Shown in pieces: positions 26,645 through 36,786 of a stretch of DNA of 64,000 nt. The DNA is from Nomia melanderi (Eukaryota; Arthropoda; Insecta; Hymenoptera; Halictidae): contig NW_027475130.1 in NCBI RefSeq assembly GCF_051020985.1, positions 12,480,001 through 12,544,000 on the forward strand, given 5' to 3'. The position numbers were made by a program, and so were the translations under genes. Positions within the stretch are counted from its first letter, which is position 1. Each line of letters starts with the position of its first letter. A model generated the notes under the pieces. That model was not told the DNA's origin. It saw only the letters and a list, made by a program, of their open reading frames with translations, and searched no databases.

Positions 26645-26994
26645 GATATCACCAGATATATATTGGATTTTCCCCTGACCCTGAGTTTCCGGCCCCATGA
26701 GACTGTGGTTTTCTCGGCCCCTAGTGGTCCGAGGTCGTTCCCGCTGCACAGATTCATGCGCCAGGGCCTCCTACAGACAACGCACTTTGATTTATTGAGC
26801 TATCTGTAATAGCACCCAAGATATCACCAGATATATATTGGATTTTTCCCTGACCCTGAGTGTCCGGCCCCATGAGACGGTGGTTTTCTCGGCCCCTGGT
26901 CGTCCGAGGTCGTTCCCGCTGCCCAGATTCATGCGCCAGGGCCTCCTACAGACAATGCACTTTGATTTATTGCGCTATCTGCAATAGCACCCGA

Positions 26995-27169
26995 GATATC
27001 ACCAGATATATGCTGGATTTTTACATGACCTAGGGTGTCCGGCCCCATGTGTCGGTGGTTTTCTCGGCCCCTGGTGATCCGAGGTTGTTCCCGCTGCACA
27101 GATTCATGCGCCAGGGCCTCCTACAGATAACTCACTTTGGTTTATTGCGCTATCTATAATAGCACCCGA
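26995..27169 (+). repeat. Chimeric monomer: divergent left, canonical right (copy 1)
   Basis: Positions 1 to about 41 are of the divergent type (ATGCTGGATTTTTACATGAC, CTAGGG). The sequence then switches abruptly to canonical TGTCCGGCCCCATGTGTCGG. The switch point is close to the shared GGGTG/GAGTG bases. The length stays 175 bp, so the exchange was in register. Confidence 0.88.
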
Positions 27170-27630
27170 GATATCACCAGATATATATTGGATTTTTCCC
27201 TGACCCTGAGTGTCCCGCCCCATGAGACGGTAGTTTTCTCGGCCCCTGGTGGTCCGAGGTCGTTCCCGCTGCACAGATTCATGCGCCCGGGCCTCCTGCA
27301 GATAATTCACTTTCGTTTATTGCGCTATCTCTAATAGCACCCGAGATATCACCAGATATATATTGGATATTTCCCTCACCCTGAGTGTCCAGCCCCATGA
27401 GACGGTGGTTTTCTCGGCCCCTGGTGGACCGAGGTCGTTCCCGCTGCACAGATTCATGCGTTAGGGCCTCCTGCAGATAATTCACATTGGTTTATTGCGC
27501 TATCTCTAATAGCACCCGAGATATCACCAGATATATATTGGATTTTTCCCTGACCCTGAGTGTCCGGCCCCATGAGACGCTGGTTTTCTCGGCCCCTGGT
27601 GGTCCGAGGACGTTCCCGCTTCCCAGATTC

Positions 27631-28156
27631 AGGCGCCAGGGCCTCCTGCAGATAATTCCCTTTGGCTTATTGCGCTATCTCTAATAGCACCCGAGATATC
27701 ACCAGATATATATTGGATTTTCCCCTCACCCTGAGTGGCCGGCCCCATGAGACGGTGGTCTTCTCGGCCCCTGGTGGGCCGAAGTCGTTCCCGCTGCCCA
27801 GATTCATGCGCCACGGCCTCCTACAGACAATGCACTTTGATTTATTGCGCTATCTGTAATAGCACCCGACATATCAACAGATATATATTGGATATTTCCC
27901 TCACCCTGAGTGTCCAGCCCCATGAGACGGTGGTTTTCTCGGCCCCCGGGTGGACCGAGGTCGTTCCCGCTGCACAGATTCATGCGCTAGGGCCTCCTGC
28001 AGATAATTCACTATGGTTTATTGCGCTATCTCTAATAGCGACCGGGATATCACCAAATATATATTGGATTTTCCACTGACTCTGGGTGTCCGGCCCCATG
28101 AGACGGTGGTTTTCTCGGCACCTGGTGGTCCGAGGACGTTCCCGCTTCCCAGATTC
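27631..28156 (+). repeat. Segmental duplication, copy 1 (partner 30,953-31,478)
   Basis: Offset is 3,322 bp. It carries the CCCGGG 176-bp monomer, ATTCCCTTTGGC, GGGCCGAAGTCG and TAGCGACCGGG. I noticed a single difference. Confidence 0.88.
27870..28045 (+). repeat. 176-bp monomer with CCCGGG, copy 1
   Basis: GGCCCCTGGTGG reads GGCCCCCGGGTGG, adding one base and creating CCCGGG at 27,945-27,950. It is repeated at 31,192-31,367. Confidence 0.9.
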
Positions 28157-28210
28157 ATGCGCCACGGCCTCCTACAGACAATGCACTTTGATTTATTGCG
28201 CTATCTGTAA

Positions 28211-28553
28211 TAGCGCCCGAGATATCACCAGATATATATTGGATTTTTCCCTGACCCTGAGTGTCCAGCCCCATGAGACGGTGGTTTTCTCGGACCCTGG
28301 TGATCCGTGGTCGTTCCGGCTGCACAGATTGATACGCCAGGGCCTCCGGCAGATAATTCACTTTGGTTTATTGCGCTATCCCTAATAGCACCCGAGATAT
28401 CACCAGATATATATTGGATTTTCCCTGACCCTGAGTGTCCGGCCCAATGTGACTGTGGTTTTCTCGGCCCCTGGTGGTCCGAGGTCGTTCCCGCTGCCCA
28501 GATTCATGCGCCGCGGCCTCCTACTGACAATGCACTTTGATTTATTGCGCTAT
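28211..28553 (+). repeat. Segmental duplication, copy 1 (partner 29,085-29,427)
   Basis: Offset is 874 bp. Shared markers are GGTGATCCGTGG, TTGATACGCC, CCTCCGGCAG and CTATCCCTAATAG. Confidence 0.88.
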
Positions 28554-28569
28554 CTGCAATAGCACCCGA
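28396..28569 (+). repeat. 174-bp CCCAAT-lineage monomer, copy 5 (CCCAATGTGAC)
   Basis: C-run deletion with CCCAATGTGAC. It is duplicated 874 bp downstream at 29,270. Confidence 0.88.
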
Positions 28570-28744
28570 GATATCACCAGATATATGCTGGATTTTTACA
28601 TGACCTAGGGTGTCCGGCCCCATGTGTCGGTGGTTTTCTCGGCCCCTGGTGATCCGAGGTCGTTCCCGCTGCACAGATTCATGCGCCAGGGCCTCCTACA
28701 GATAACTCACTTTGGTTTATTGCGCTATCTATAATAGCACCCGA
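28570..28744 (+). repeat. Chimeric monomer: divergent left, canonical right (copy 2)
   Basis: Has the same junction as the chimera at 26,995, exactly 1,575 bp (9 monomers) downstream. The flanks match too, so the chimera formed once and was then duplicated. Confidence 0.9.
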
Positions 28745-29269
28745 GATATCACCAGATATATATTGGATTTTTCCCTGACCCTGAGTGTCCGGCCCCATGA
28801 GACAGTAGTTTTCTCGGCCCCTGGTGGTCCGAGGTCGTTCCCGCTGCACAGATTCATGCGCCCGGGCCTCCTGCAGATAATTCACTTTCGTTTATTGCGC
28901 TATCTCTAATAGCACCCGAGATATCACCAGATACATATTGGATTTTTCCCTCACCCTGAGTGTCCAGCCCCATGAGACGGTGGTTTTCTCGGCCCCTGGT
29001 GGACCGAGGTCGTTCCCGCTGCACAGATTCATGCGCCAGGGCCTCCTGCAGTTAATTCACTTTGGTTTATTGCGCTATCTCTAATAGCGCCCGAGATATC
29101 ACCAGATATATATTGGATTTTTCCCTGACCCTGAGTGTCCAGCCCCATGAGACGGTGGTTTTCTCGGACCCTGGTGATCCGTGGTCGTTCCGGCTGCACA
29201 GATTGATACGCCAGGGCCTCCGGCAGATAATTCACTTTGGTTTATTGCGCTATCCCTAATAGCACCCGA

Positions 29270-29443
29270 GATATCACCAGATATATATTGGATTTTCCCT
29301 GACCCTGAGTGTCCGGCCCAATGTGACTGTGGTTTTCTCGGCCCCTGGTGGTCCGAGGTCGTTCCCGCTGCCCAGATTCATGCGCCGCGGCCTCCTACTG
29401 ACAATGCACTTTGATTTATTGCGCTATCTGTAATAGCACCCGA
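29270..29443 (+). repeat. 174-bp CCCAAT-lineage monomer, copy 6
   Basis: A copy of the monomer at 28,396, carried in the 874-bp-offset duplication 28,211-28,553 / 29,085-29,427. Confidence 0.88.
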
Positions 29444-29618
29444 GATATCACCAGATATGTATTGGATATTTCCCTCACCCTGAGTGTCCAGCCCCATGAG
29501 ACGGTGGTTTTCTCGGCCCCTGGTGGACCCAGGTCGTTCCCGCTGCACATATTCATGCGCCAGGGCCTCCGGCAGATAATTCAATTTGGTTTATGGCGCT
29601 ATCGCTAATAGCACCCGA

Positions 29619-29792
29619 AATATCACCAGATATATATTGGATTTTCCCTGACCCTGAGTGTCCGGCCCCATGAGACTGTGGTTTTCTCGGCCCCTAGTGG
29701 TCCGAGGTCGTTCCCGCTGCACAGATTCATGCGCCAGGGCCTCCTACAGACAACGCACTTTGATTTATTGCGCTATCTGTAATAGCACCCGA
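29619..29792 (+). repeat. 174-bp monomer with C-run deletion only
   Basis: Has the C-run deletion but normal CCCCATGAG. It is either a recombinant of the lineage or an independent slippage. Confidence 0.85.
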
Positions 29793-30142
29793 GATATCAC
29801 CAGATATATATTGGATTTTCCCCTGACCCTGAGTGGCCGTCCCCATGAGACGGTGATCTTCTCGGCCCCTGGTGGTCCGAGGTCGTTCCCGCTGCCCAGA
29901 TTCATGCGCCACGGCCTCCTACAGACAATGCACTTTGATTTATTGCGCTATCTGTAATAGCACCCGAGATATCACCAGATATATATTGGATATTTCCCTC
30001 ACCCTGAGTGTCCAGCCCCATGAGACGGTGGTTTTCTCGGCCCCTGGTGGACCGAGGTCGTTCCCGCTGCACAGATTCATGCGTTAGGGCCTCCTGCAGA
30101 TAATTCACATTGGTTTATTGCGCTATCTCTAATAGCACCCGA

Positions 30143-30316
30143 GATATCACCAGATATATATTGGATTTTTCCCTGACCCTGAGTGTCCGGCCCCATGAGA
30201 CGCTGGTTTTCTCGGCCCCTGGTGGTCCGAGGACGTTCCCGCTTCCCAGATTCAGGCGCCAGGGCCTCCTGCAGATAAGTCACTTGGTTTATTGCGCTAT
30301 CTCTAATAGCACCCGA
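30143..30316 (+). repeat. 174-bp monomer (CACTTGG), copy 2
   Basis: Shares CACTTGG and TTCCCAGATTCAGGCGCC with 23,671. Confidence 0.88.
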
Positions 30317-30483
30317 GATATCACCAGATATATATTGGATTTTCCCCAGACCATGAGTGTCCGGCCCCATGAGACGGTGGTTTTCTCGGCCCCTGGTGGT
30401 CCGAGGTCGATCCCGCTGCACAGATTCATGCGCCAGGGTCTCCTACAGACAATGCACTTTGATTTATTTCGCTATCTGTAATA

Positions 30484-31183
30484 GGACCCGAGATATCACC
30501 AGATATATATTGGATTTTCCCCAGACCCTGAGTGTCCGGCCGCATGAGACTGTAGTTTTATCGGCCCCTGGTGGTCCTAGGTCGTTCCCGCTGCACAGAT
30601 GCATGCGCCAGGGCCTCCTGCAGATAATTCCCTTTGGCTTATTGCGCTATCTCTAATAGCACCCGAGATATTACCAGATATATATTGGATTTTCCCCTCA
30701 CCCTGAGTGGCCGGCCCCATGAGACGGTGGTCCTCTCGGCCCCGGGTGGGCCGAAGTCGTTCCCGCTGCCCAGATTCATGCGCCACGGCCTCCTACAGAC
30801 AATGCACTTTGATTTATTGCGCTATCTGTAATAGGACCCGAGATATCACCAGATATATATTGGATTTTCCCCAGACCCTGAGTGTCCGGCCGCATGAGAC
30901 TGTAGTTTTCTCGGCCCCTGGTGGTCCTAGGTCGTTCCCGCTGCACAGATGCATGCGCCAGGGCCTCCTGCAGATAATTCCCTTTGGCTTATTGCGCTAT
31001 CTCTAATAGCACCCGAGATATCACCAGATATATATTGGATTTTCCCCTCACCCTGAGTGGCCGGCCCCATGAGACGGTGGTCTTCTCGGCCCCTGGTGGG
31101 CCGAAGTCGTTCCCGCTGCCCAGATTCATGCGCCACGGCCTCCTACAGACAATGCACTTTGATTTATTGCGCTATCTGTAATA
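30484..31183 (+). repeat. Dimeric (350-bp) HOR, 2 copies
   Basis: 30,484-30,833 and 30,834-31,183 are tandem dimers beginning GGACCCGAG. They share CCCCAGACC, GCCGCATGAGACTGTAG, ATTCCCTTTGGC and GGGCCGAAG, with about four differences between copies. Confidence 0.9.
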
Positions 31184-31191
31184 GCACCCGA

Positions 31192-31367
31192 CATATCAAC
31201 AGATATATATTGGATATTTCCCTCACCCTGAGTGTCCAGCCCCATGAGACGGTGGTTTTCTCGGCCCCCGGGTGGACCGAGGTCGTTCCCGCTGCACAGA
31301 TTCATGCGCTAGGGCCTCCTGCAGATAATTCACTTTGGTTTATTGCGCTATCTCTAATAGCGACCGG
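31192..31367 (+). repeat. 176-bp monomer with CCCGGG, copy 2
   Basis: The same insertion, with CCCGGG at 31,267-31,272, exactly 3,322 bp from copy 1. Confidence 0.9.
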
Positions 31368-31541
31368 GATATCACCAAATATATATTGGATTTTCCACTG
31401 ACTCTGGGTGTCCGGCCCCATGAGACGGTGGTTTTCTCGGCACCTGGTGGTCCGAGGACGTTCCCGCTTCCCAGATTCAGGCGCCAGGACCTCCTGCAGA
31501 TAACTCACTTGGTTTATTGCGCTATCTCTAATAGCACCCGA
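31368..31541 (+). repeat. 174-bp monomer (CACTTGG), copy 3
   Basis: Shares CACTTGG and TTCCCAGATTCAGGCGCC with 23,671 and 30,143. It directly follows a 176-bp monomer, so the pair restores the phase. Confidence 0.88.
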
Positions 31542-31758
31542 GATATCACCAGATATATATTGGATTTTTCCCTGACCCTGAGTGTCCGGCCCCATGAGAC
31601 GGTGGTTTTCTCGGCCCCTGGTGGTCCGAGGTCGTTCCCGCTGCACAGATTCATGCGCCAGGGCCTCCTGCAGATAATTCACTTTCGTTTATTGCGCTAT
31701 CTCTAATAGCACCCGAGATATCACCAGATATATATTGGATTTTACCCTGACCCTGAGG

Positions 31759-32401
31759 GTCCGGCCCCATGAGACGGTCGTTGTCTCGGCCCCTGGCGGT
31801 CCGAGGACGTCCCCGCTGCACAGATTCATGCGCCAGGGCCTCCTACAGGTAATGCACTTTCATTTATTGCGCTATCTGTAATAGCACCCGAGATATCACC
31901 AGATATATATTGGATTTTCCCCTGACCCTGAGTGTCCGGCCCCTTGAGACTGTCGTTTTCTCGGCCCCTGGTGGTCCGAGGTCGTTTCCGTTGCACAGAT
32001 TCATGCGCCAGGGCCTCCTGCAGATAATTCACCTTGGTTTTTTGCGCTATCTCTAATAGCACCCGAGATATCACCAGATATATATTGGATTTTCCCCTGA
32101 CCCTGAGTGTCCGGCCCCATGAGACTGTAGTTTTCTCGGCCCCTGGTGGTCCTAGGTCGTTCCCGCTGCACAGATTCATGCGCCAGGGCCTCCTACAGAC
32201 AATGCACTTTGATTTATTGCGTTATCTGTAATAGCACCCGAGATATCACCACATATATATTGGATTTTTCCCTGACCCAGAGTGTCCGGCCCCCTCGAGA
32301 CGGTGGTTTTCTCGGCCCCTGGTGGTCCGAGGTCGTTCCCGCTGCACAGCTTCAGGCGCCAGGGCCTCCTGCAGATAACTCACTTTGGTTTATTGCGCTA
32401 T
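31759..32401 (+). repeat. Long-range duplication, copy 1 (partner 59,404-60,046)
   Basis: Homologous at an offset of 27,645 bp, the longest clear distance I found. It ends in the CTCGAG monomer. A shorter third copy lies at about 44,765-45,170. Shared markers are CCCTTGAGACTGTCG, TTTCCGTTGCAC, ACCTTGGTTTTTTGCG and CTAGGTCG. Confidence 0.85.
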
Positions 32402-32417
32402 CACTAATAGCACCCGA
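32242..32417 (+). repeat. 176-bp monomer with CTCGAG, copy 1
   Basis: CCCCATGAGAC reads CCCCCTCGAGAC, adding one base and creating a CTCGAG (XhoI) site at 32,294-32,299. It also carries AGCTTCAGGCGCC. It is the first of three copies. Confidence 0.92.
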
Positions 32418-32973
32418 GATATCACCAGATATATATTGGATTTTACCCTGACCCTGAGTGTCCGGCCCCATGAGACGGTCGTTGTCTCGGCCCCTGGAGG
32501 TCCGACGACGTTCCCGCTGCACAGATTCATGCGCCAGGGCCTCCTACAGGTAATTCACTTTGGTTTATTGCGCTATCTGTGATAGCACCCGAGATATCAC
32601 CAGATCTATATTGGATTTTCCCCTGACTCTGAGTGCCCGGCCCCATGAGACTGTGGTTTTCTCGGCCCCTGGTGGTCCGAGGTCGTTCCCGCTGCACAGA
32701 TTCATGCGCCAGGGCCTCCTGCAGATAATTCACTTTGGTTTATTGCGCTATCTCTAATAGCACCCGAGATATCAGCAGATATATATTGGATTTTTCACTG
32801 ACCCTGAGTGACCGGCCCCATGAGACGGTAGTTTTCTCGGCCCCTGGTGGTCCGAGGTCGTCCCCGCTGCACAGGTTCATGCGCCAGGGCCTCCTACAGA
32901 CAATGCCCTTTGATTTATTGCGCTATCTGTAATAGCACCCGAGATATCACCAGATATATATTGGATTTTCCCC

Positions 32974-33262
32974 TGACCCTGAGTGTCCGGCCCCATGGGA
33001 CTGTGGTTTCCTCGGCCTCTGGTGGTCCGAGGTCGTTCCCGCTGCACAGATTCATGCGCCAGGGCCTCCTACAGACAATGCACTTTGATTTATTTCGCTA
33101 TCTGTAATAGGACCGGAGATATCACCAGATATATATTGGATTTTCCCCAGACCCTGAGTGTCCGGCCGCATGAGACTGTAGTTTTATCGGCCCCTGGTGG
33201 TCCGAGGTCGTTCCCGCTGCACAGATTCATGCGCCAGGGCCTCCTACAGACAATGCACTTTG
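32974..33262 (+). repeat. Segmental duplication, copy 1 (partner 36,119-36,407)
   Basis: Offset is 3,145 bp. Shared markers are CCATGGGACTGTGG, TTTCCTCGGCCTCTGG, TAGGACCGGAG and GTTTTATCGG. Confidence 0.87.
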
Positions 33263-33292
33263 ATTTATTGCGCTATCTGTAATAGCTCCCGA

Positions 33293-33466
33293 GATATCAC
33301 CACATATATATTGGATTTTCCCCTGACCCTGAGTGTCCGCCCCATGAGACTGTGGCTTTCTCGGCCCCTGGTGGTCCGAGGCCGTTCCCGCTGCACACGT
33401 TCATGCGCCAGGGTCTCCTACAGACAATACACTTTGATTTATTGCGCTATCTGTAATAGCACCCGA
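33293..33466 (+). repeat. 174-bp monomer (GTCCGCCCC), copy 1
   Basis: One G is missing in GTCCGGCCCC. It also carries GTGGCTTTCTCGG, GAGGCCG and CACACGTTC. It is repeated at 33,991, 698 bp away. Confidence 0.9.
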
Positions 33467-33816
33467 GATATCACCAGATCTATATTGGATTTTCCCCTGA
33501 CCCTGAGAGTCCGGCCCCATGAGACGGTCGTTTTCTCGGCCCCTGGTGGTCCGAGGTCGTTCCCGCTGCACACATTCATGCGCCAGGGCCTCCTGCAGAT
33601 AATTCACTTTGGTTTATTGCGCTATCTCTAATAGCACCCGAGATATCACCAGATATATATTGGATTTTCCCCTGACCCTGAGTGTCCGGCCCCATGAGAC
33701 GGTCGTTGTCTCCGCCCCTGGTGGTCCGAGGTCGTTCCCGCTGCACAGATTCATACGCCAGGGCCTCCTACAGACAATGCACTTTGATTTATTGCGCTAT
33801 CTCTAATAGCACCCGA

Positions 33817-33990
33817 GATATCACCAGATATATATTGGATTTTCCCTGACCCTGAGTGTCCGGCCCAATGAGACTCTGGTTTTCTCGGCCCCTGGTGGTC
33901 CGAGGTCGTTCCCGCTGCACAGATTCATGCGCCAGGGCCTCCTACAGACAATGCACTTTGATTTATTGCGCTATCTGTAATAGCTCCCGA
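33817..33990 (+). repeat. 174-bp CCCAATGAG-lineage monomer, copy 7 (GACTCTGG)
   Basis: C-run deletion and CCCAATGAG with the private marker GAGACTCTGG, shared with 34,515 and 36,613. Confidence 0.9.
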
Positions 33991-34164
33991 GATATCACCA
34001 CATATATATTGGATTTTCCCCTGACCCTGAGTGTCCGCCCCATGAGACTGTGGCTTTCTCGGCCCCTGGTGGTCCGAGGCCGTTCCCGCTGCACACGTTC
34101 ATGCGCCAGGGTCTCCTACAGACAATACACTTTGATTTATTGCGCTATCTGTAATAGCACCCGA
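33991..34164 (+). repeat. 174-bp monomer (GTCCGCCCC), copy 2
   Basis: A copy of the monomer at 33,293 within the 698-bp tandem duplication. Confidence 0.9.
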
Positions 34165-34514
34165 GATATCACCAGATCTATATTGGATTTTCCCCTGACC
34201 CTGAGAGTCCGGCCCCATGAGACGGTCGTTTTCTCGGCCCCTGGTGGTCCGAGGTCGTTCCCGCTGCACACATTCATGCGCCAGGGCCTCCTGCAGATAA
34301 TTCACTTTGGTTTATTGCGCTATCTCTAATAGCACCCGAGATATCACCAGATATATATTGGATTTTCCCCTGACCCTGAGTGTCCGGCCCCATGAGACGG
34401 TCGTTGTCTCCGCCCCTGGTGGTCCGAGGTCGTTCCCGCTGCACAGATTCATACGCCAGGGCCTCCTACAGACAATGCACTTTGATTTATTGCGCTATCT
34501 CTAATAGCACCCGA

Positions 34515-34688
34515 GATATCACCAGATATATATTGGATTTTCCCTGACCCTGAGTGTCCGGCCCAATGAGACTCTGGTTTTCTCGGCCCCTGGTGGTCCG
34601 AGGTCGTTCCCGCTGTACAGATTCATGCGCCAGGGCCTCCTACAGACAATGCACTTTGATTTATTGCGCTATCTGTAATAGCACCCGA
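34515..34688 (+). repeat. 174-bp CCCAATGAG-lineage monomer, copy 8
   Basis: C-run deletion, CCCAATGAG, GACTCTGG and CTGTACAG. Confidence 0.9.
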
Positions 34689-35388
34689 GATATCACCAGA
34701 TATATATTGGATTTTTCACTGACCCTGAGTGTCCGGCCCCATGAGACGGTCGTTTTCTCGGCCCCTGGTGGTCCGAGGTCGTTCCCGCTGCACACATTCA
34801 TGCGCCAGGGCCTCCTGCAGATAATTCACTTTGGTTTATTGCGCTATCTCTGATAGCACCCGAGATATCACCAGATATATATTGGATTTTCCCCTGACCC
34901 TGAGTGTCCGGCCCCATGAGACTGTGGTTTTCTCGGCCCCTGGTGGTCCGAGGTCGTTCCCGCTGCACAGATTCATGCGCCAGGGCCTCCTGCAGATAAT
35001 TCACTTTGGTTTATTGCGCTATCTCTAATAGCACCCGAGATATCACCAGATATATATTGGATTTTCCCCTGACCCTGAGTGTCCGGCCCCATGAGACTGT
35101 GGTTTTCTCGGCCCCTGGTGGTCCGAGGTCGTTCCCGCTGCACAGATTCATGCGCCAGGACCTCCTACAGACAATGCACTTTGATTTATTGCGCTATCTG
35201 TAATAGCACCCGAGATATCACCAGATATATATTGGATTTTGCCCTGACCCTGAGTGTCCGGCCCCATGAGACTGTGGTTTTCTCGGCCCCTGGTGGTCCG
35301 AGGTCGTTCCCGTTGCACAGATTCATGCACCAGGGCCTCCTGCAGATAATTCACATTGGTTTATTGCGCCATCTGTAATAGCACCCGA

Positions 35389-35562
35389 GATATCACCAGA
35401 TATATATTGGATTTTCCCTGACCCTGAGTGTCCGGCCCAATGAGACTGTGGTTTTCTCGGCCCCTGGTGGTCCGAGGTCGTTCCCGCTGTACAGATTCAT
35501 GCGCCAGGGCCTCCTACAGACAATGCACTTTGATTTATTGCGCTATCTGTAATAGCACCCGA
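35389..35562 (+). repeat. 174-bp CCCAATGAG-lineage monomer, copy 9
   Basis: C-run deletion, CCCAATGAG and CTGTACAG, with ordinary GACTGTGG. Confidence 0.9.
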
Positions 35563-36612
35563 GATATCACCAGATATATATTGGATTTTTCACTGACCCT
35601 GAGTGTCCGGCCCCATGAGACGGTCGTTTTCTCGGCCCCTGGTGGTCCGAGGTCGTTCCCGCTGCACACATTCATGCGCCAGGGCCTCCTGCAGATAATT
35701 CACTTTGATTTATTGCGCTATCTCTGATAGCACCCGAGATATCACCAGATATATATTGGATTTTCCCCTGACCCTGAGTGTCCGGCCCCATGAGACTGTG
35801 GTTTTCTCGGCCCCCGGTGGTCCGAGGTCGTTCCCGCTGCACAGATTCATGCGCCAGGGCCTCCTGCAGATAATTCACTTTGGTTTATTGCGCTATCTCT
35901 AATAGCACCCGAGATATCACCAGATATATATTGGATTTTTCCCTGACCCTGAGTGTCCGGCCCCATGAGACTGTGCTTTTCTCGGCCCCTGGTGGTCCGA
36001 GGTCGTTCCCGCTGCACAGATTCATGCGCCAGGACCTCCTACAGACAATGCACTTTGATTTATTGCGCTATCTGTAATAGCACCCGACATATCACCAGAT
36101 ATATATTGGATTTTACCCTGACCCTGAGTGTCCGGCCCCATGGGACTGTGGTTTCCTCGGCCTCTGGTGGTCCGAGGTCGTTCCCGCTGCACAGATTCAT
36201 GCGCCAGGGCCTCCTACAGACAATGCACTTTGATTTATTTCGCTATCTGTAATAGGACCGGAGATATCACCAGATATATATTGGATTTTCCCCAGACCCT
36301 GAGTGTCCGGCCGCATGAGACTGTAGTTTTATCGGCCCCTGGTGGTCCGAGGTCGTTCCCGCTGCACAGATTCATGCGCCAGGGCCTCCTACAGACAATG
36401 CACTTTGGTTTATTGAGCTATCTCTAATAGCACCCGAGATATCACCACATATATATTGGATTTTCCCCTGACCCTGAGTGTCCGGCCCCATGAGACGGTC
36501 GTTGTCTCCGCCCCTGGTGGTCCGAGGTCGTTCCCGCTGCACAGATTCATACGCCAGGGCCTCCTACAGACAATGCACTTTGATTTATTGCGCTATCTCT
36601 AATAGCACCCGA

Positions 36613-36786
36613 GATATCACCAGATATATATTGGATTTTCCCTGACCCTGAGTGTCCGGCCCAATGAGACTCTGGTTTTCTCGGCCCCTGGTGGTCCGAG
36701 GTCGTTCCCGCTGTACAGATTCATGCGCCAGGGCCTCCTACAGACAATGCACTTTGATTTATTGCGCTATCTGTAATAGCACCCGA
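36613..36786 (+). repeat. 174-bp CCCAATGAG-lineage monomer, copy 10
   Basis: C-run deletion, CCCAATGAG, GACTCTGG and CTGTACAG. Confidence 0.9.

Larger units (their letters stand above)
8799..31716 (+). repeat. Block II: heterogeneous zone with divergent subfamily
   Basis: About 131 monomers. This block holds every member of the divergent subfamily (from 8,799 to 28,744), 9 of the 21 short monomers and 2 of the 5 long ones. It also carries many short segmental duplications at offsets of 350, 525, 700, 874, 875, 1,575, 2,275, 2,623, 3,322, 3,674 and 5,422 bp. Pairs of neighbouring monomers differ more here than in block III. I read it as the older part of the array, by analogy with the diverged flanks of alpha-satellite arrays. 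Confidence 0.75.
33187..34612 (+). repeat. Tetrameric (698-bp) HOR, 2.04 copies
   Basis: Copy 1 starts at 33,187 and copy 2 at 33,885. The unit is 4 x 175 minus 2, because it holds two 174-bp monomers. A partial third copy of its right half occurs at 36,470-36,700 (TTCATACGCC, GACTCTGG). The two adjacent frame-shifting monomers create the longest accidental reading frame in the window (157 codons at 33,856-34,329). Confidence 0.92.

Noticed and set aside
32294..32299. Vector or linker contamination suggested by CTCGAG and CCCGGG sites
   Set aside because: Both sites arise from one-base length changes inside normal monomers and recur in several copies with matching flanks. No vector sequence is present.
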